From Mycobacterium sp. 852013-51886_SCH5428379 (GTDB taxonomy: Bacteria; Actinomycetota; Actinomycetes; Mycobacteriales; Mycobacteriaceae): DNA of 64,000 bases. The position numbers and the translations under genes are program-made. The stretch spans positions 241,242-305,241 of the forward strand of contig NZ_LZSU01000042.1 of assembly GCF_001665575.1 (NCBI RefSeq), read 5' to 3'. This document shows positions 1-8,456 of this stretch, piece after piece; position 1 is the stretch's first letter, and every line of letters starts with the position of its first letter. The notes beneath the pieces are model-generated. The model was not told the DNA's origin. It was given only the letters and a program-made list of their open reading frames with translations, and did not search any database.

Positions 1-767
1 ACGTTGTTGCGCTCACCGCGGTAGACCAGCGACGGCATGTCCAGATCCAGGCCCAGCTCCTGCATCTGCGCCGTGGATGCGCGCGCCTTCTCCGGATCGA
101 AATCCTTCAGCCCGGGAACGTATTCGGTGGCCACGGTGCTTCCCGGCGCACTCAACGCGGTGATGTTGTCGAACAACAGATCCTGGGCTTCGGGCGGCAG
201 ATAGATCAGCAGACCCTCGGCGCACCAGGCGGTCGGGGCGGAGTTGTCGAATCCGGCGGCCCGCAGCGCGGCGGGCCAATCTTCCCGCAGATCGATCGAC
301 ACCGTGCGCCGTTCGGCCGTCGGCTGCGCGCCGATACCGGCGAGCGTGCTGGTCTTGAACTCGATCACCGCCGGCTGGTCGATCTCGTATACGACGGTGT
401 TCGCCGGCCACGGCAGCCGGTAGGCGCGAGCATCGAGCCCGGAGGCGAGGATCACCGCCTGCCGGATCCCGCTGTCGGTCGAGTCGATGAAGTACTCATC
501 GAAAAAACGTGTGCGCAGCGCCATCTCGTCGATGCGTGCCTGAATGCCGGCACTCGACGCCGCGGGCAGCGCCGACATGTCGAACTCGTCGTCGACCAGC
601 TTGGTGAAGAATTCGATGCCGACCGCCCGCACCAGCGGTGCGGCGAACGGATCGTCGATCAAACCTCGCGGATCGCGGCTCGCGGCCGCGCGGCCCGCCG
701 CCACCAGCGTGGCGGTGGCGCCGACGCTCGATGCCAGATCCCAGCTGTCGCCCTCGGTGCGTGCCAT
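1..767 (-). CDS. SAM-dependent methyltransferase (TIGR00027/LCM family), 3' end outside window
   Basis: This is the first of four paralogous putative S-adenosylmethionine-dependent methyltransferases in the window; the natural substrates of the family are unknown. The start is ATG at 767, preceded by GAGGAGG about 6 bases upstream. The product opens with the family signature TEGDSWDLASSVGATAT and carries the SAM-binding region AVILASGLDARAYRL and VVYEIDQP, then AEGLLIYLPPEAQD. About 255 codons are visible and the frame runs off the left edge, so roughly 40-50 C-terminal residues are missing. Family members are usually about 300 residues and occur in multiple copies in mycobacteria (Rv0725c, Rv0726c and Rv0731c lie near secY in M. 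tuberculosis). The next gene upstream, the FAD monooxygenase, ends 135 bases before this start. Confidence 0.9.
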   Translation of the reverse strand, partial: MARTEGDSWDLASSVGATATLVAAGRAAASRDPRGLIDDPFAAPLVRAVGIEFFTKLVDDEFDMSALPAASSAGIQARIDEMALRTRFFDEYFIDSTDSGIRQAVILASGLDARAYRLPWPANTVVYEIDQPAVIEFKTSTLAGIGAQPTAERRTVSIDLREDWPAALRAAGFDNSAPTAWCAEGLLIYLPPEAQDLLFDNITALSAPGSTVATEYVPGLKDFDPEKARASTAQMQELGLDLDMPSLVYRGERNN

Positions 768-902
768 GGCTACCTCCTCGAGAAGTGTGACCCCGACCGT
801 GACGCTACCCAACCCGCAGATGGTGACGAAGAAGGCAATGATCCGCGCCCACGCGTCTTCGGCGTCGGCGGAGAAGTCACGGCAAGGTGAGACCGCACGG
901 GG

Positions 903-2087
903 TCAGCCGTCGAACCGGTACTCCGCCAGAGGCTCGGCCTCACCGCCGCCGGAGGGGAGGTGGCGTCCGATCGCCCGGGCCGGCGCCGAGCCCGCAACGC
1001 GGATGACATTGCGCAACAGGGCCACTCCGAGGCGGGAGCGGGGATGCGCGAGCCGTGGTGTCCCCGGTGGCAGCCGCTGGGCGCGCTCGACCATGGGCCG
1101 CATCACCGCCTCGTATCCGGCGAGCGCCTGGTCGACAGTCGGCCGGGTGGCCACTTCGCCCGCGAGGACGTACGCACCCGTGAGCGCGAGTGAGGTGCCC
1201 ATCCCGCTGATCGGGGTTGCGCACCAAGCGGCATCGCCGAGCGCCACGACCCGTCCCGACGACCACCGCGGCATGCGCACCTGACCGAGGTAGTCCACGT
1301 AGAGCTCCTCGGTCACGTCCAGTTCGTCGAGGATGCGTGGGGCGATCCACCCGGCGTCGCGGTAGCGGGTCCGCAGCGCCGCGCGCAACGAACCGCCGTC
1401 CATATTCTCGTAGCCGCGGCCCTCGGACAGGAAGGACAGCGCCACGCGGGTTGTCCCGACGTTGTCCGGCCGTACCGTGATCGACCGGCCGCCGGGCGCG
1501 TTGTACCAGCTCCACCAGAGGTCATCGGTCGCGGACCGCGTGATCGTCCCGTAGGCCGTATAGAGACCCAAGGCACGCACATCCACGTCGCCGAACACCA
1601 GTCGACGGGTCGCCGACCGCACCCCGTCGGCGATCACGAGGATGTCGAAGCGCCTCCGCGTCCCATCGGAGAAGTCGACGTCCACACCCGAATCATCCTG
1701 CGACACAACGGTGATCTGCACGCCGAAGCGGTAGTCGATCCCGGGACCGCCCGCGTCGACCAACAGACCGGACAGCGCGCCGCGCAGCACCTCGAGCTCG
1801 GCCGTCGGGCCGTCGCTGTCGCCGGTACCGGCGGGGAATTCGGCGATGGCCGCGCCGGCGTGGTCGACGAAGCGCAACCCGGTCTCGCCCGTGCGCGCGG
1901 CCAGCGCGGCGTCCTCAAGGCCCATGCGACGCAGTACGTCGCGGGCGCCGCCGCGGACATCGACGTTCTGTCCGCCGGTGCGCAGTTCGGCCGCGCGCTC
2001 GACCACCGTGACCCGGTGGCCGGCCCGTTGCAGCCAGTAGGCCGTGGCGGGCCCGGCGATCCCTGCGCCGCTGACCAGGATGTCCAT
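903..2087 (-). CDS. FAD-dependent monooxygenase (PHBH-fold)
   Basis: The 394-residue product looks like a single-component flavin monooxygenase that would hydroxylate or epoxidise an unknown substrate using NAD(P)H. The N-terminus MDILVSGAGIAGPATAYWL carries the GxGxxG Rossmann dinucleotide motif followed by an acidic strand end (VVERA). The C-terminal third has the second FAD signature, VVALGDAAWCATPISGMG, where the GD pair contacts the flavin. I place the start at ATG 2087, because the 33 codons upstream in the same frame look non-coding and overlap an opposite-strand small ORF. The gene sits inside the tandem methyltransferase array, so it may be a later insertion or may act on the same compound. 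No partner reductase gene is seen. Confidence 0.88.
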   Translation of the reverse strand: MDILVSGAGIAGPATAYWLQRAGHRVTVVERAAELRTGGQNVDVRGGARDVLRRMGLEDAALAARTGETGLRFVDHAGAAIAEFPAGTGDSDGPTAELEVLRGALSGLLVDAGGPGIDYRFGVQITVVSQDDSGVDVDFSDGTRRRFDILVIADGVRSATRRLVFGDVDVRALGLYTAYGTITRSATDDLWWSWYNAPGGRSITVRPDNVGTTRVALSFLSEGRGYENMDGGSLRAALRTRYRDAGWIAPRILDELDVTEELYVDYLGQVRMPRWSSGRVVALGDAAWCATPISGMGTSLALTGAYVLAGEVATRPTVDQALAGYEAVMRPMVERAQRLPPGTPRLAHPRSRLGVALLRNVIRVAGSAPARAIGRHLPSGGGEAEPLAEYRFDG

Positions 2088-2097
2088 CGACGCCCTG

Positions 2098-2223
2098 ATG
2101 TCGCAGACATCACCGGAGGTGCTCGAGGAGTTCGAGACCTTCCTGACCCGTTTGCACGAGATCATGACGTTCGTCAGCGCCAACATCGACGAACTCGTCG
2201 AACCGCGCGCATCGCACCCCTAG
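2098..2223 (+). CDS. Possible small ORF (41 aa), antiparallel between monooxygenase and methyltransferase
   Basis: A short plus-strand frame starts at ATG 2098 (an in-frame ATG at 2080 is the alternative) and ends in TAG at 2221-2223, sharing the palindromic CTAG with the stop of the methyltransferase on the other strand. Third codon positions are strongly G/C, as in real genes here. The peptide contains an amphipathic stretch, PEVLEEFETFLTRLHEIMTF, that looks helical. There is no clear Shine-Dalgarno sequence for ATG 2098; a weak AGG lies near 2078. I recognise no family. It may be a genuine small protein, the remnant 3' end of a decayed gene, or chance. Existence is moderately supported; function is unknown. 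Confidence 0.35.
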   Translation: MSQTSPEVLEEFETFLTRLHEIMTFVSANIDELVEPRASHP

Positions 2224-3143
2224 GGCAGGGTCGCGGTCAGATAGCCCGACGTGCTGACCAAGGCCCGCAGTTCGTCATCCGGAACCGAGAACCCGTGCGC
2301 GGCGAATGCGTCGTCGGTGGAGGTGATCGTGGTCTGCCAGCCCCGCTCGCTCAGATAATCACCCGCCGCACGCCGATCCTCGAGATAGAAGAGCTCCGCG
2401 AGATCGATGTCCGAGCCGAACCGCTTGGACCGCTCGGACAGCCGCTGCGCCCAATCCGCCGGGAGCGAGCCGGCGTCCATGTGCTCGGTCGCCAATCGGC
2501 TCCCGGGCGCCGAAAGCTCAGTGATGTTGTCGAGCAGGGCGTCCTGCGCCTCGGGCGGCAGATAGATGAGAAGGCCCTCCGCGATCCAGGCCGTCGGAGC
2601 GGAAGGGTCGAAACCGCTCGCCCGCAGCGCGGCCGGCCAGTCGTCGCGCAGATCGATGCGGACCGTTCGGAGGTCGGCCGCGGGCGCAGCGCCCAACTCG
2701 TCGAGCACCCTGGTCTTGAATTCGATCACCTGCGGCTGGTCGATCTCGTAGACGACCGTGCCCGCCGGCCACCGCAGCCGGTAGGCGCGCGTGTCGAGAC
2801 CCGAGGCGAGGATCACGGCCTGCCGGACACCCGCCGCCGAAGCGGCGAGGAAGAAGTCGTCGAAGTAGCGGGTGCGCACGGTGATCGCTTCGCGCATCGT
2901 CTGCCGGTTCATGGCTGGATCTGCTGCCGGAGCGGCCGCGCGGTCGTCCGCTGCAGGCAGCTCACCGTCGATGAGTTTGATGAAGGTGTCGACGCCGACG
3001 GCGCGGACCAGCGGATCGGCGAGCCGGTCGTCGAGCAGGGCGTCGTCACCCTGCGAGGCCAGGGCGCGGGATGCGGCTACGGCCGTGGCGGTCGCGCCGA
3101 CGCTGGACGCCAGGTCCCAGGTGTCTCCATCGGTGCGGGACAT
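2220..3143 (-). CDS. SAM-dependent methyltransferase (TIGR00027/LCM family)
   Basis: This 307-residue protein is a paralogue of its neighbours. It begins MSRTDGDTWDLASSVGATAT, followed by the SAM-site region AVILASGLDTRAYRL, VVYEIDQPQVIEF and AEGLLIYLPPEAQDALL. The length equals the family norm. The start is ATG 3143, with a purine-rich GGGAGCC upstream. It lies 9 bases behind the stop of the upstream paralogue, so the three genes from 4989 leftward are probably one transcript. Its substrate is unknown. It diverges most from the others in the 80-100 region (an Ala/Pro/Asp-rich stretch) and at the C-terminus, the regions that differ most between paralogues and so could set specificity (inference). 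Confidence 0.92.
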   Translation of the reverse strand: MSRTDGDTWDLASSVGATATAVAASRALASQGDDALLDDRLADPLVRAVGVDTFIKLIDGELPAADDRAAAPAADPAMNRQTMREAITVRTRYFDDFFLAASAAGVRQAVILASGLDTRAYRLRWPAGTVVYEIDQPQVIEFKTRVLDELGAAPAADLRTVRIDLRDDWPAALRASGFDPSAPTAWIAEGLLIYLPPEAQDALLDNITELSAPGSRLATEHMDAGSLPADWAQRLSERSKRFGSDIDLAELFYLEDRRAAGDYLSERGWQTTITSTDDAFAAHGFSVPDDELRALVSTSGYLTATLP

Positions 3144-3152
3144 GCGGGCTCC

Positions 3153-4058
3153 CTATCTCTTGATGGCTGTGACGGCGAGTGAGTCGCGCAGCGCGGCGAC
3201 CTCGTCGGCGGTGGGGAAGGGGCGGCCGTAGTGGGCGAACACGTCGGGTCTGCTGCGGGCGCTGACGTCCCAGCCCCGCTCCTGCAGATAGTCGACGACG
3301 GGATTGCGCTCGCCCTCGTACATGAGGTCGGCCATGTCGAGATCGAGCCCGTGGCGGCGCCACTCCTGGCTCATCCGTTGCGAACTGGGGCCGATGCGGG
3401 CGGCGGGGTCGGGGTGGAACTCGGTGGCCAGTCGGCTGCCGGGCGCCGAGAGCGCCGTGATGTTGTCGAACAGCCGGTCCTGCGCGTCGGGCGGCAGGTA
3501 GATCAGCAGGCCTTCGGCGATCCACGCCGTGGGCGCGGTGTCGTCGAACCCCGCGGTCCGGAGGGCTGCGGGCCAGTCCTCACGCAGGTCGATGGCGACG
3601 GTGCGGAGCTCGGCGGTGGAGGAGGCACCGAGATCGGCCAGCGTGCGGGTCTTGAACTCGATGACCTCCGGCTGGTCGATCTCGTACACCACGGTGTCCG
3701 CCGGCCACGACAACCGGTAGGCGCGGGCGTCCAGCCCGGAGGCCAGGATGACCGCCTGCCGGACCCCGGAGTCCACTCCCGAATCGAGGAAGAAGTCGTC
3801 GAAGAACCGGGTCCGCACCGCCATCACGTCGGTCATGATCGCGAGCATCGTGGCGTTGTCGGGTTCCAGCGTGATCGAGCCGTCGAGCACTTTGACGAAG
3901 TAGTCCACGCCCACCGCGCGCACGAGGGCCTCGGCGTACGGATCGTTGATCAACGCGTCCGGCTCGCGGCTCGCCACCGCCCGGGCCGTGGCGACCATCG
4001 TCGCCGTCGCCCCGACGCTGGAGGCCAGATCCCAGCTGTCTGCGTCGCTGCGCACCAC
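3153..4058 (-). CDS. SAM-dependent methyltransferase (TIGR00027/LCM family)
   Basis: The third visible paralogue has about 301 residues. The frame is open upstream, but the family N-terminus (VRSDADSWDLASSVGATAT) points to tandem GTG codons at 4058 and 4055. I chose 4058, only 7 bases after the TAG of the upstream gene, which implies translational coupling. SAM-site motifs AVILASGLDARAYRL and VVYEIDQPEVIEF are intact, as is AEGLLIYLPPDAQDRLF. Residues 206-226 carry a His/Arg-rich segment absent from the paralogue at 2220. Catalytic function is inferred from the family only. Confidence 0.9.
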   Translation of the reverse strand: MVRSDADSWDLASSVGATATMVATARAVASREPDALINDPYAEALVRAVGVDYFVKVLDGSITLEPDNATMLAIMTDVMAVRTRFFDDFFLDSGVDSGVRQAVILASGLDARAYRLSWPADTVVYEIDQPEVIEFKTRTLADLGASSTAELRTVAIDLREDWPAALRTAGFDDTAPTAWIAEGLLIYLPPDAQDRLFDNITALSAPGSRLATEFHPDPAARIGPSSQRMSQEWRRHGLDLDMADLMYEGERNPVVDYLQERGWDVSARSRPDVFAHYGRPFPTADEVAALRDSLAVTAIKR

Positions 4059-4065
4059 CGCCGGC

Positions 4066-4989
4066 CTACCTGACCGCGGTGACGTAGCGGACGTCGGCGA
4101 ACCCCGCATCGTCGTCGGGCGCCGTGAGTCCGTACTTCACGAGGAGATCGACGCCGGCGATGCTGTCGGTCCTCCAGCCCTTCCCGGTCAGGTACTCGGC
4201 CGCCTCGGCGCGTTCACCGGTGTAGACCAGTTCCGAGAAGTCCAGGTCGAAGCCGTGCTTGCGCCACTGCTCCGACACCGCCTGCATCCGGGCCCGGATC
4301 TCGTCGTCTTCGACGTCGGAGGGGGCGACGACCCCTTCGACCGCCGCCCGGCTCCCGGGTGCGCTGTATTCGGTGATCTGGTCGAGCAGCCGGTCCTGCG
4401 CCTCGGGCGGCAGGTATCCGAACAGTCCTTCGGCGATCCAGGCGGTCGGCTTGGTCTCGTCGAAGCCGGCGGCCTGCAGCGCGCCGATCCAGTCGTCGCG
4501 CAGATCGACGGCGACGGTGCGGCGCTCGGTGGTCGGCTCGGCGCCGAGCCCGGCCAGCGTCTCGGTCTTGAAGGAGATCACCTCGGGCTGGTCCACCTCG
4601 AACACCACGGTGCCGGCGGGCCAGGTCAGCCGGTAGGCCCGGGCGTCCAGACCGGCGGCCAGGATCACCGCCTGCCGGATGCCGGCCTTGGTGGCCGCCG
4701 CGAAGAACTCGTCGAAGAAGCGGGTCCGTGCGGCCATCCCGTCGGCGAACCGGTCCATGTTGCCCGCACCGCCGGTGGCGTCGGGGTCGAGATCTTCGAG
4801 GGCGAGTTCGCCCGCGGCGAGACGCGTGAAGAAGTCGACGCCGACCGCACGCACCAGCGGTTCGGCGAACGGATCGTCGATCACCGCGTCGGGGGCCCTG
4901 GTGGCCACCGCGCGCGCAGCGGCCACCATGGTTGCAGTGGCTCCGACGCTGGACGCCAGATCCCACGTGTCGTTGTCGGTGCGGGCCAT
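4066..4989 (-). CDS. SAM-dependent methyltransferase (TIGR00027/LCM family), first gene of the array
   Basis: The promoter-proximal member of the array has 307 residues from ATG 4989. That start is preceded by GAGGAAGGG about 8 bases upstream; a GTG at 4998 is too close to this ribosome-binding site. Motifs match the paralogues: NDTWDLASSVGATAT, AVILAAGLDARAYRL, VVFEVDQPEVISF and AEGLFGYLPPEAQDRLL. By position next to secY it corresponds to M. tuberculosis Rv0731c (inference from gene order). Transcription probably starts in the 270-base gap shared with the divergent secY gene, where an inverted repeat lies at 5027-5045. Confidence 0.93.
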   Translation of the reverse strand: MARTDNDTWDLASSVGATATMVAAARAVATRAPDAVIDDPFAEPLVRAVGVDFFTRLAAGELALEDLDPDATGGAGNMDRFADGMAARTRFFDEFFAAATKAGIRQAVILAAGLDARAYRLTWPAGTVVFEVDQPEVISFKTETLAGLGAEPTTERRTVAVDLRDDWIGALQAAGFDETKPTAWIAEGLFGYLPPEAQDRLLDQITEYSAPGSRAAVEGVVAPSDVEDDEIRARMQAVSEQWRKHGFDLDFSELVYTGERAEAAEYLTGKGWRTDSIAGVDLLVKYGLTAPDDDAGFADVRYVTAVR

Positions 4990-5026
4990 GGTGACCACCC
5001 TTCCTCGCGAATCGTCCTGTTTTAGT

Positions 5027-5045
5027 TAGCTGGTCTCATCAGCTA
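5027..5045. promoter_or_regulatory. Inverted repeat upstream of the methyltransferase array
   Basis: TAGCTG and CAGCTA form 6-base arms around a 7-base centre, 38 bases upstream of the first methyltransferase start and about 215 bases upstream of secY. The size fits a repressor half-site pair, but no regulator gene is adjacent. The rest of the 4990-5259 gap holds no gene; a TAGACT hexamer at 5128-5133 is a possible -10 element for secY. Confidence 0.35.
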
Positions 5046-5259
5046 TCGGCGAGGGTACGCGTCGTTTCTGAACGCCCGCTGTGACCGCCGTCGATGCGGG
5101 GATGACGGGCGATGACTGTTAATCTCGTAGACTGTTCGATGCGCGACTCGAGCAGGCTAGACGTCTGCCGTAGCGGCGCGCATGACTTGACCACGACGCT
5201 GGGTCGTCCAGCCCCATCCGCACGCCGCGCTCCATGAGGTCGGCTGCGCAGGAGGAAGA

Positions 5260-6585
5260 GTGCTTTCGGCTTTCATCTCGTCGCTGCGAACGGCCGACCT
5301 CAGGCGCAAGATCCTGTTCACCCTGGGTGCCGTCATCCTCTATCGCATCGGCGCTCAGGTTCCGTCGCCCGGCGTGAACTACCCCAATGTGCAGGAGTGC
5401 ATCGCCCAGGTCAGCGGCGGTGATTCCGGTCAGATCTATTCGCTGATCAACCTGTTCTCCGGCGGTGCGCTGTTGCAGCTGTCGGTGTTCGCGGTCGGCA
5501 TCATGCCCTTCATCACCGCGAGCATCATCGTGCAGCTGCTGACCGTGGTGATCCCGCGCTTCGAACAGCTCCGCAAGGAGGGCCAGGCGGGTCAGGCGAA
5601 GATGACGCAGTACACGCGTTATCTCGCGATCGCGCTGGCGCTCCTGCAGGCCACCAGCATCGTGGCGCTGGCCGCCAACGGCGGCCTCCTGCAGGGCTGC
5701 ACCCTCGACATCATCGAGGATTCGTCGATCTTCTCGCTGGTCGTCATCGTCATCGTCATGACCGCGGGCGCCGCCCTGGTCATGTGGCTGGGCGAGCTGG
5801 TCACCGAGCGCGGCATCGGCAACGGCATGTCGCTGATCATCTTCGCCAGCATCACCGCGGCGATGCCCGCCGAAGGCAAGATGATCCTGGACAGCCGCGG
5901 CGGCCTGGTCTTCGGCCTGGTCTGCGTGGCCGCGCTGGCGATCATCATCGCCGTGGTGTTCGTCGAGCAGGGTCAGCGCCGCATCCCGGTGCAGTACGCC
6001 AAGCGCATGGTCGGCCGGAAGATGTACGGCGGTACGTCGACCTACCTGCCGCTGAAGGTCAACCAGGCCGGCGTCATCCCGGTGATCTTCGCGTCGTCGT
6101 TGATCTACATCCCGCAGCTGATCACCCAGCTGATCCAGTCCAACAGCGCGAACCCGGGCTCCGGCTGGTGGGACCGGTTCGTCGCCGAGTACCTCAGCAA
6201 TCCGAGCAGCCCGGTCTACATCGCCTTCTACTTCGGCCTGATCATCTTCTTCACCTACTTCTACGTCTCGATCACGTTCAACCCCGACGAGCGTGCGGAC
6301 GAGATGAAGAAGTTCGGCGGATTCATCCCGGGCATCCGGCCCGGCAGGCCGACCGCGGACTACCTGCGCTACGTGCTCAGCCGCATCACGCTCCCGGGCT
6401 CGATCTACCTCGGCGTGGTCGCGGTCCTGCCCAACCTGTTCCTGCAGGCCGGCAGCTCGGGCCCGGTGCAGAACCTGCCGTTCGGCGGCGTCGGTGTGCT
6501 GATCATGGTCGGCGTGGGTCTGGACACCGTGAAGCAGATCGAGAGCCAGCTCATGCAACGCAACTACGAAGGGTTCCTGAAGTGA
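5260..6585 (+). CDS. secY: Protein translocase subunit SecY
   Basis: SecY is the channel-forming subunit of the SecYEG translocon in the cytoplasmic membrane. The 441-residue product has the expected ten hydrophobic segments, the N-terminus LSAFISSLRTADLRRKILFT, the plug region after TM1 (PSPGVNYPNVQECIAQ), and the conserved cytoplasmic loop YAKRMVGRKMYGGTSTYLPL before TM7. The start is GTG 5260 with AGGAGG 5 bases upstream. The stop overlaps the adk start as GTGA, so secY and adk are translationally coupled. In M. tuberculosis this gene (Rv0732) is likewise flanked by a methyltransferase and adk. The gap upstream is unusually long for a ribosomal-type operon member, so secY probably has its own promoter. 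Confidence 0.98.
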   Translation: MLSAFISSLRTADLRRKILFTLGAVILYRIGAQVPSPGVNYPNVQECIAQVSGGDSGQIYSLINLFSGGALLQLSVFAVGIMPFITASIIVQLLTVVIPRFEQLRKEGQAGQAKMTQYTRYLAIALALLQATSIVALAANGGLLQGCTLDIIEDSSIFSLVVIVIVMTAGAALVMWLGELVTERGIGNGMSLIIFASITAAMPAEGKMILDSRGGLVFGLVCVAALAIIIAVVFVEQGQRRIPVQYAKRMVGRKMYGGTSTYLPLKVNQAGVIPVIFASSLIYIPQLITQLIQSNSANPGSGWWDRFVAEYLSNPSSPVYIAFYFGLIIFFTYFYVSITFNPDERADEMKKFGGFIPGIRPGRPTADYLRYVLSRITLPGSIYLGVVAVLPNLFLQAGSSGPVQNLPFGGVGVLIMVGVGLDTVKQIESQLMQRNYEGFLK

Positions 6586-7127
6586 GGATCGTTCTTCTCG
6601 GACCGCCTGGGGCGGGCAAAGGCACGCAGGCCCAGAAGCTCGCCGAGAAGCTCGGCATTCCGCACATCTCGACCGGCGACCTGTTCCGCCACAACATCAC
6701 CAACGAGACCGAACTGGGCGTCGAGGCCAAGAAGTACCTCGACGCCGGTGACCTGGTCCCGTCGACGCTCACCAACGCGCTGGTCGACGACCGGCTCAAC
6801 GACGACGACGCGGCCCAGGGGTTCATCCTCGACGGCTACCCGCGCTCGGTCGAGCAGGCCAAGGCGCTGACCGACATGCTGGCCGCGCGCAACACCAGCC
6901 TCGACGCGGTGCTCGAGTTCCGGGTGTCCGAGGACGAGCTGCTCGGCCGCCTCAAGAGCCGCGGCCGCGCCGACGACACCGAGGACGTCATCCTCAACCG
7001 GATGAAGGTCTACCGGGACGAGACCGCACCGCTGCTCGACCACTACCGCGACGAGCTCAAGACCGTCGACGCCGTCGGCACCATGGACGAGGTCTTCGCC
7101 CGGGCGCTGCAGGCACTCGGTCAGTGA
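6582..7127 (+). CDS. adk: Adenylate kinase
   Basis: Adk interconverts ATP and AMP with two ADP in the cytosol. The P-loop GPPGAGKGTQ is at residues 7-16, the AMP-binding region STGDLFR follows, and DGYPRSVEQA is the conserved strand-helix segment. The enzyme is the 181-residue short form: the LID insertion is missing (SRGRADDTEDVILNR), as in other mycobacterial Adk proteins. It starts with GTG 6582 inside the secY stop (GTGA). The map gene begins 1 base after its stop, giving a tight secY-adk-map unit. Confidence 0.98.
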   Translation: MRIVLLGPPGAGKGTQAQKLAEKLGIPHISTGDLFRHNITNETELGVEAKKYLDAGDLVPSTLTNALVDDRLNDDDAAQGFILDGYPRSVEQAKALTDMLAARNTSLDAVLEFRVSEDELLGRLKSRGRADDTEDVILNRMKVYRDETAPLLDHYRDELKTVDAVGTMDEVFARALQALGQ

Positions 7128-7128
7128 C

Positions 7129-7923
7129 GTGGCCAATCTGAGGTTGCGCAGCCGCAAGGTCGTCCCGCAGCGCACCCCCGGTGAGCTGGACGCCATGGCC
7201 GCCGCCGGTGCGCTCGTCGCCGCCGCGCTACGCGCGGTGCGCGAGGCCGCCGTCCCCGGCGTCACCACCAAAGACCTCGACGCGATCGCCGAATCGGTGA
7301 TCCGCGACGGCGGCGGCACCCCGTCGTTCCTCGGCTACCACGGCTTCCCGGCCAGCATCTGCTCCTCGGTCAACGACCGCGTCGTGCACGGCATCCCGTC
7401 GACCGACGACGTGCTGGCCTCCGGTGACCTGGTGTCCATCGACTGCGGCGCCATCCTCGACGACTGGCACGGCGATTCGGCGATCACCTTCGGGGTGGGG
7501 CCGTTGATCGACGCCGACCACAACCTGTCTGAGGCCACCCGCGAATCGATGGAGGCGGGGATCGCCGCGATGGTCCCCGGCAACCGGTTGACCGACGTCT
7601 CCCACGCGATCGAGACCGGCACCCGAGCCGCCGAAAAGCGCTACGACCGCGCCTTCGGCATCGTCGACGGCTACGGCGGACACGGCATCGGCCGGCAGAT
7701 GCACATGGACCCGTTCCTGCCCAACGAGGGATCGCCCGGCCGCGGCCCCCACCTCGCGCCCGGCTCGGTGCTGGCCATCGAGCCCATGCTGACCCTGGGC
7801 ACCACGAAGACGATCGTGCTCGCCGACGAGTGGACGGTCGTCACCGCCGACGGCACCCGCGCCGCGCACTGGGAGCACACCGTCGCCGTCACCGACGACG
7901 GACCGCGGATCCTCACGCTCTGA
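7129..7923 (+). CDS. map: Methionine aminopeptidase, type I
   Basis: This 264-residue enzyme removes the initiator methionine from nascent proteins. The five metal ligands of the family can be placed: two Asp in SIDCGAILDDWHGDSAI, His in GYGGHGIGRQMH, Glu in AIEPML and Glu in HWEHTV. The start is GTG 7129, one base after the adk stop. There is no N-terminal zinc-finger or SH3-binding extension, so it resembles MapA (Rv0734) rather than the longer MapB type. It ends the secY-adk-map unit. A MarR gene follows after 23 bases and may be read from the same transcript. Confidence 0.97.
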   Translation: MANLRLRSRKVVPQRTPGELDAMAAAGALVAAALRAVREAAVPGVTTKDLDAIAESVIRDGGGTPSFLGYHGFPASICSSVNDRVVHGIPSTDDVLASGDLVSIDCGAILDDWHGDSAITFGVGPLIDADHNLSEATRESMEAGIAAMVPGNRLTDVSHAIETGTRAAEKRYDRAFGIVDGYGGHGIGRQMHMDPFLPNEGSPGRGPHLAPGSVLAIEPMLTLGTTKTIVLADEWTVVTADGTRAAHWEHTVAVTDDGPRILTL

Positions 7924-7946
7924 GCGCGCAATGGTATGAAAGTCCG

Positions 7947-8450
7947 GTGACCGACGGGGCCGGACTGCGAGACCCGATCGCCCTGGCCCGCGCCAACTGG
8001 GAGGCCGCCGGCTGGGGCGACGTCGCCGATGGCATGGTCGCAGTGACGTCGGTGATGCGGGCACATCAGATCCTGCTGGCCCGCGTCGAGAACGCGCTGC
8101 GGCCCTACGATCTGAGCTTCTCCCGCTACGAGCTGCTCCGACTGCTGGCGTTCAGCCGCTCCGGTGAACTACCCATCACCAAGGCTTCCGACCGGCTGCA
8201 GGTGCACGTCACCAGCGTCACCCACGCCGTCCGCCGGCTCGAGGCCGCCGGCCTGGTGGAGCGCCTGCCCCATCCGACCGATGGCCGCACGACGCTGGTG
8301 CGGATCACCGACCTGGGCCGGTCCACGGTCGAGGACGCGACCGTGACGCTCAACGACGAGGTCTTCGCCGACATCGGCATGTCGGCCGATGAATCCCGGG
8401 CGCTGGCCGCCTCCATCGAGACGTTGCGCCGGCATTCCGGCGATTTCTGA
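7947..8450 (+). CDS. MarR-family transcriptional regulator
   Basis: The 167-residue product has the MarR winged helix-turn-helix: a dimerisation helix (MVAVTSVMRAHQILLARVENALRP), the recognition region ITKASDRLQVHVTSVTHAVR at about residues 77-96, and a wing with PTDGRTTLVRITDLG. I chose GTG 7947, 23 bases after the map stop. It resembles M. tuberculosis Rv0737 in position, family and size, although sigL and rslA, which lie between map and Rv0737 there, are absent here. The ligand and targets are unknown. The next gene is convergent, with 6 bases between the stops, so its targets are not obvious from context. Confidence 0.88.
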   Translation: MTDGAGLRDPIALARANWEAAGWGDVADGMVAVTSVMRAHQILLARVENALRPYDLSFSRYELLRLLAFSRSGELPITKASDRLQVHVTSVTHAVRRLEAAGLVERLPHPTDGRTTLVRITDLGRSTVEDATVTLNDEVFADIGMSADESRALAASIETLRRHSGDF

Positions 8451-8456
8451 CGGGAC

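Noticed and set aside
903..2186. Upstream start (2186) for the FAD monooxygenase
   Set aside because: The extra 33 residues lack any family similarity and the GxGxxG motif normally begins within the first ten residues, so ATG 2087 is preferred.
5119..6558. Long minus-strand open frame opposite secY
   Set aside because: Composition is Asp/His/Arg-rich shadow sequence and the plus strand encodes a full, canonical SecY.
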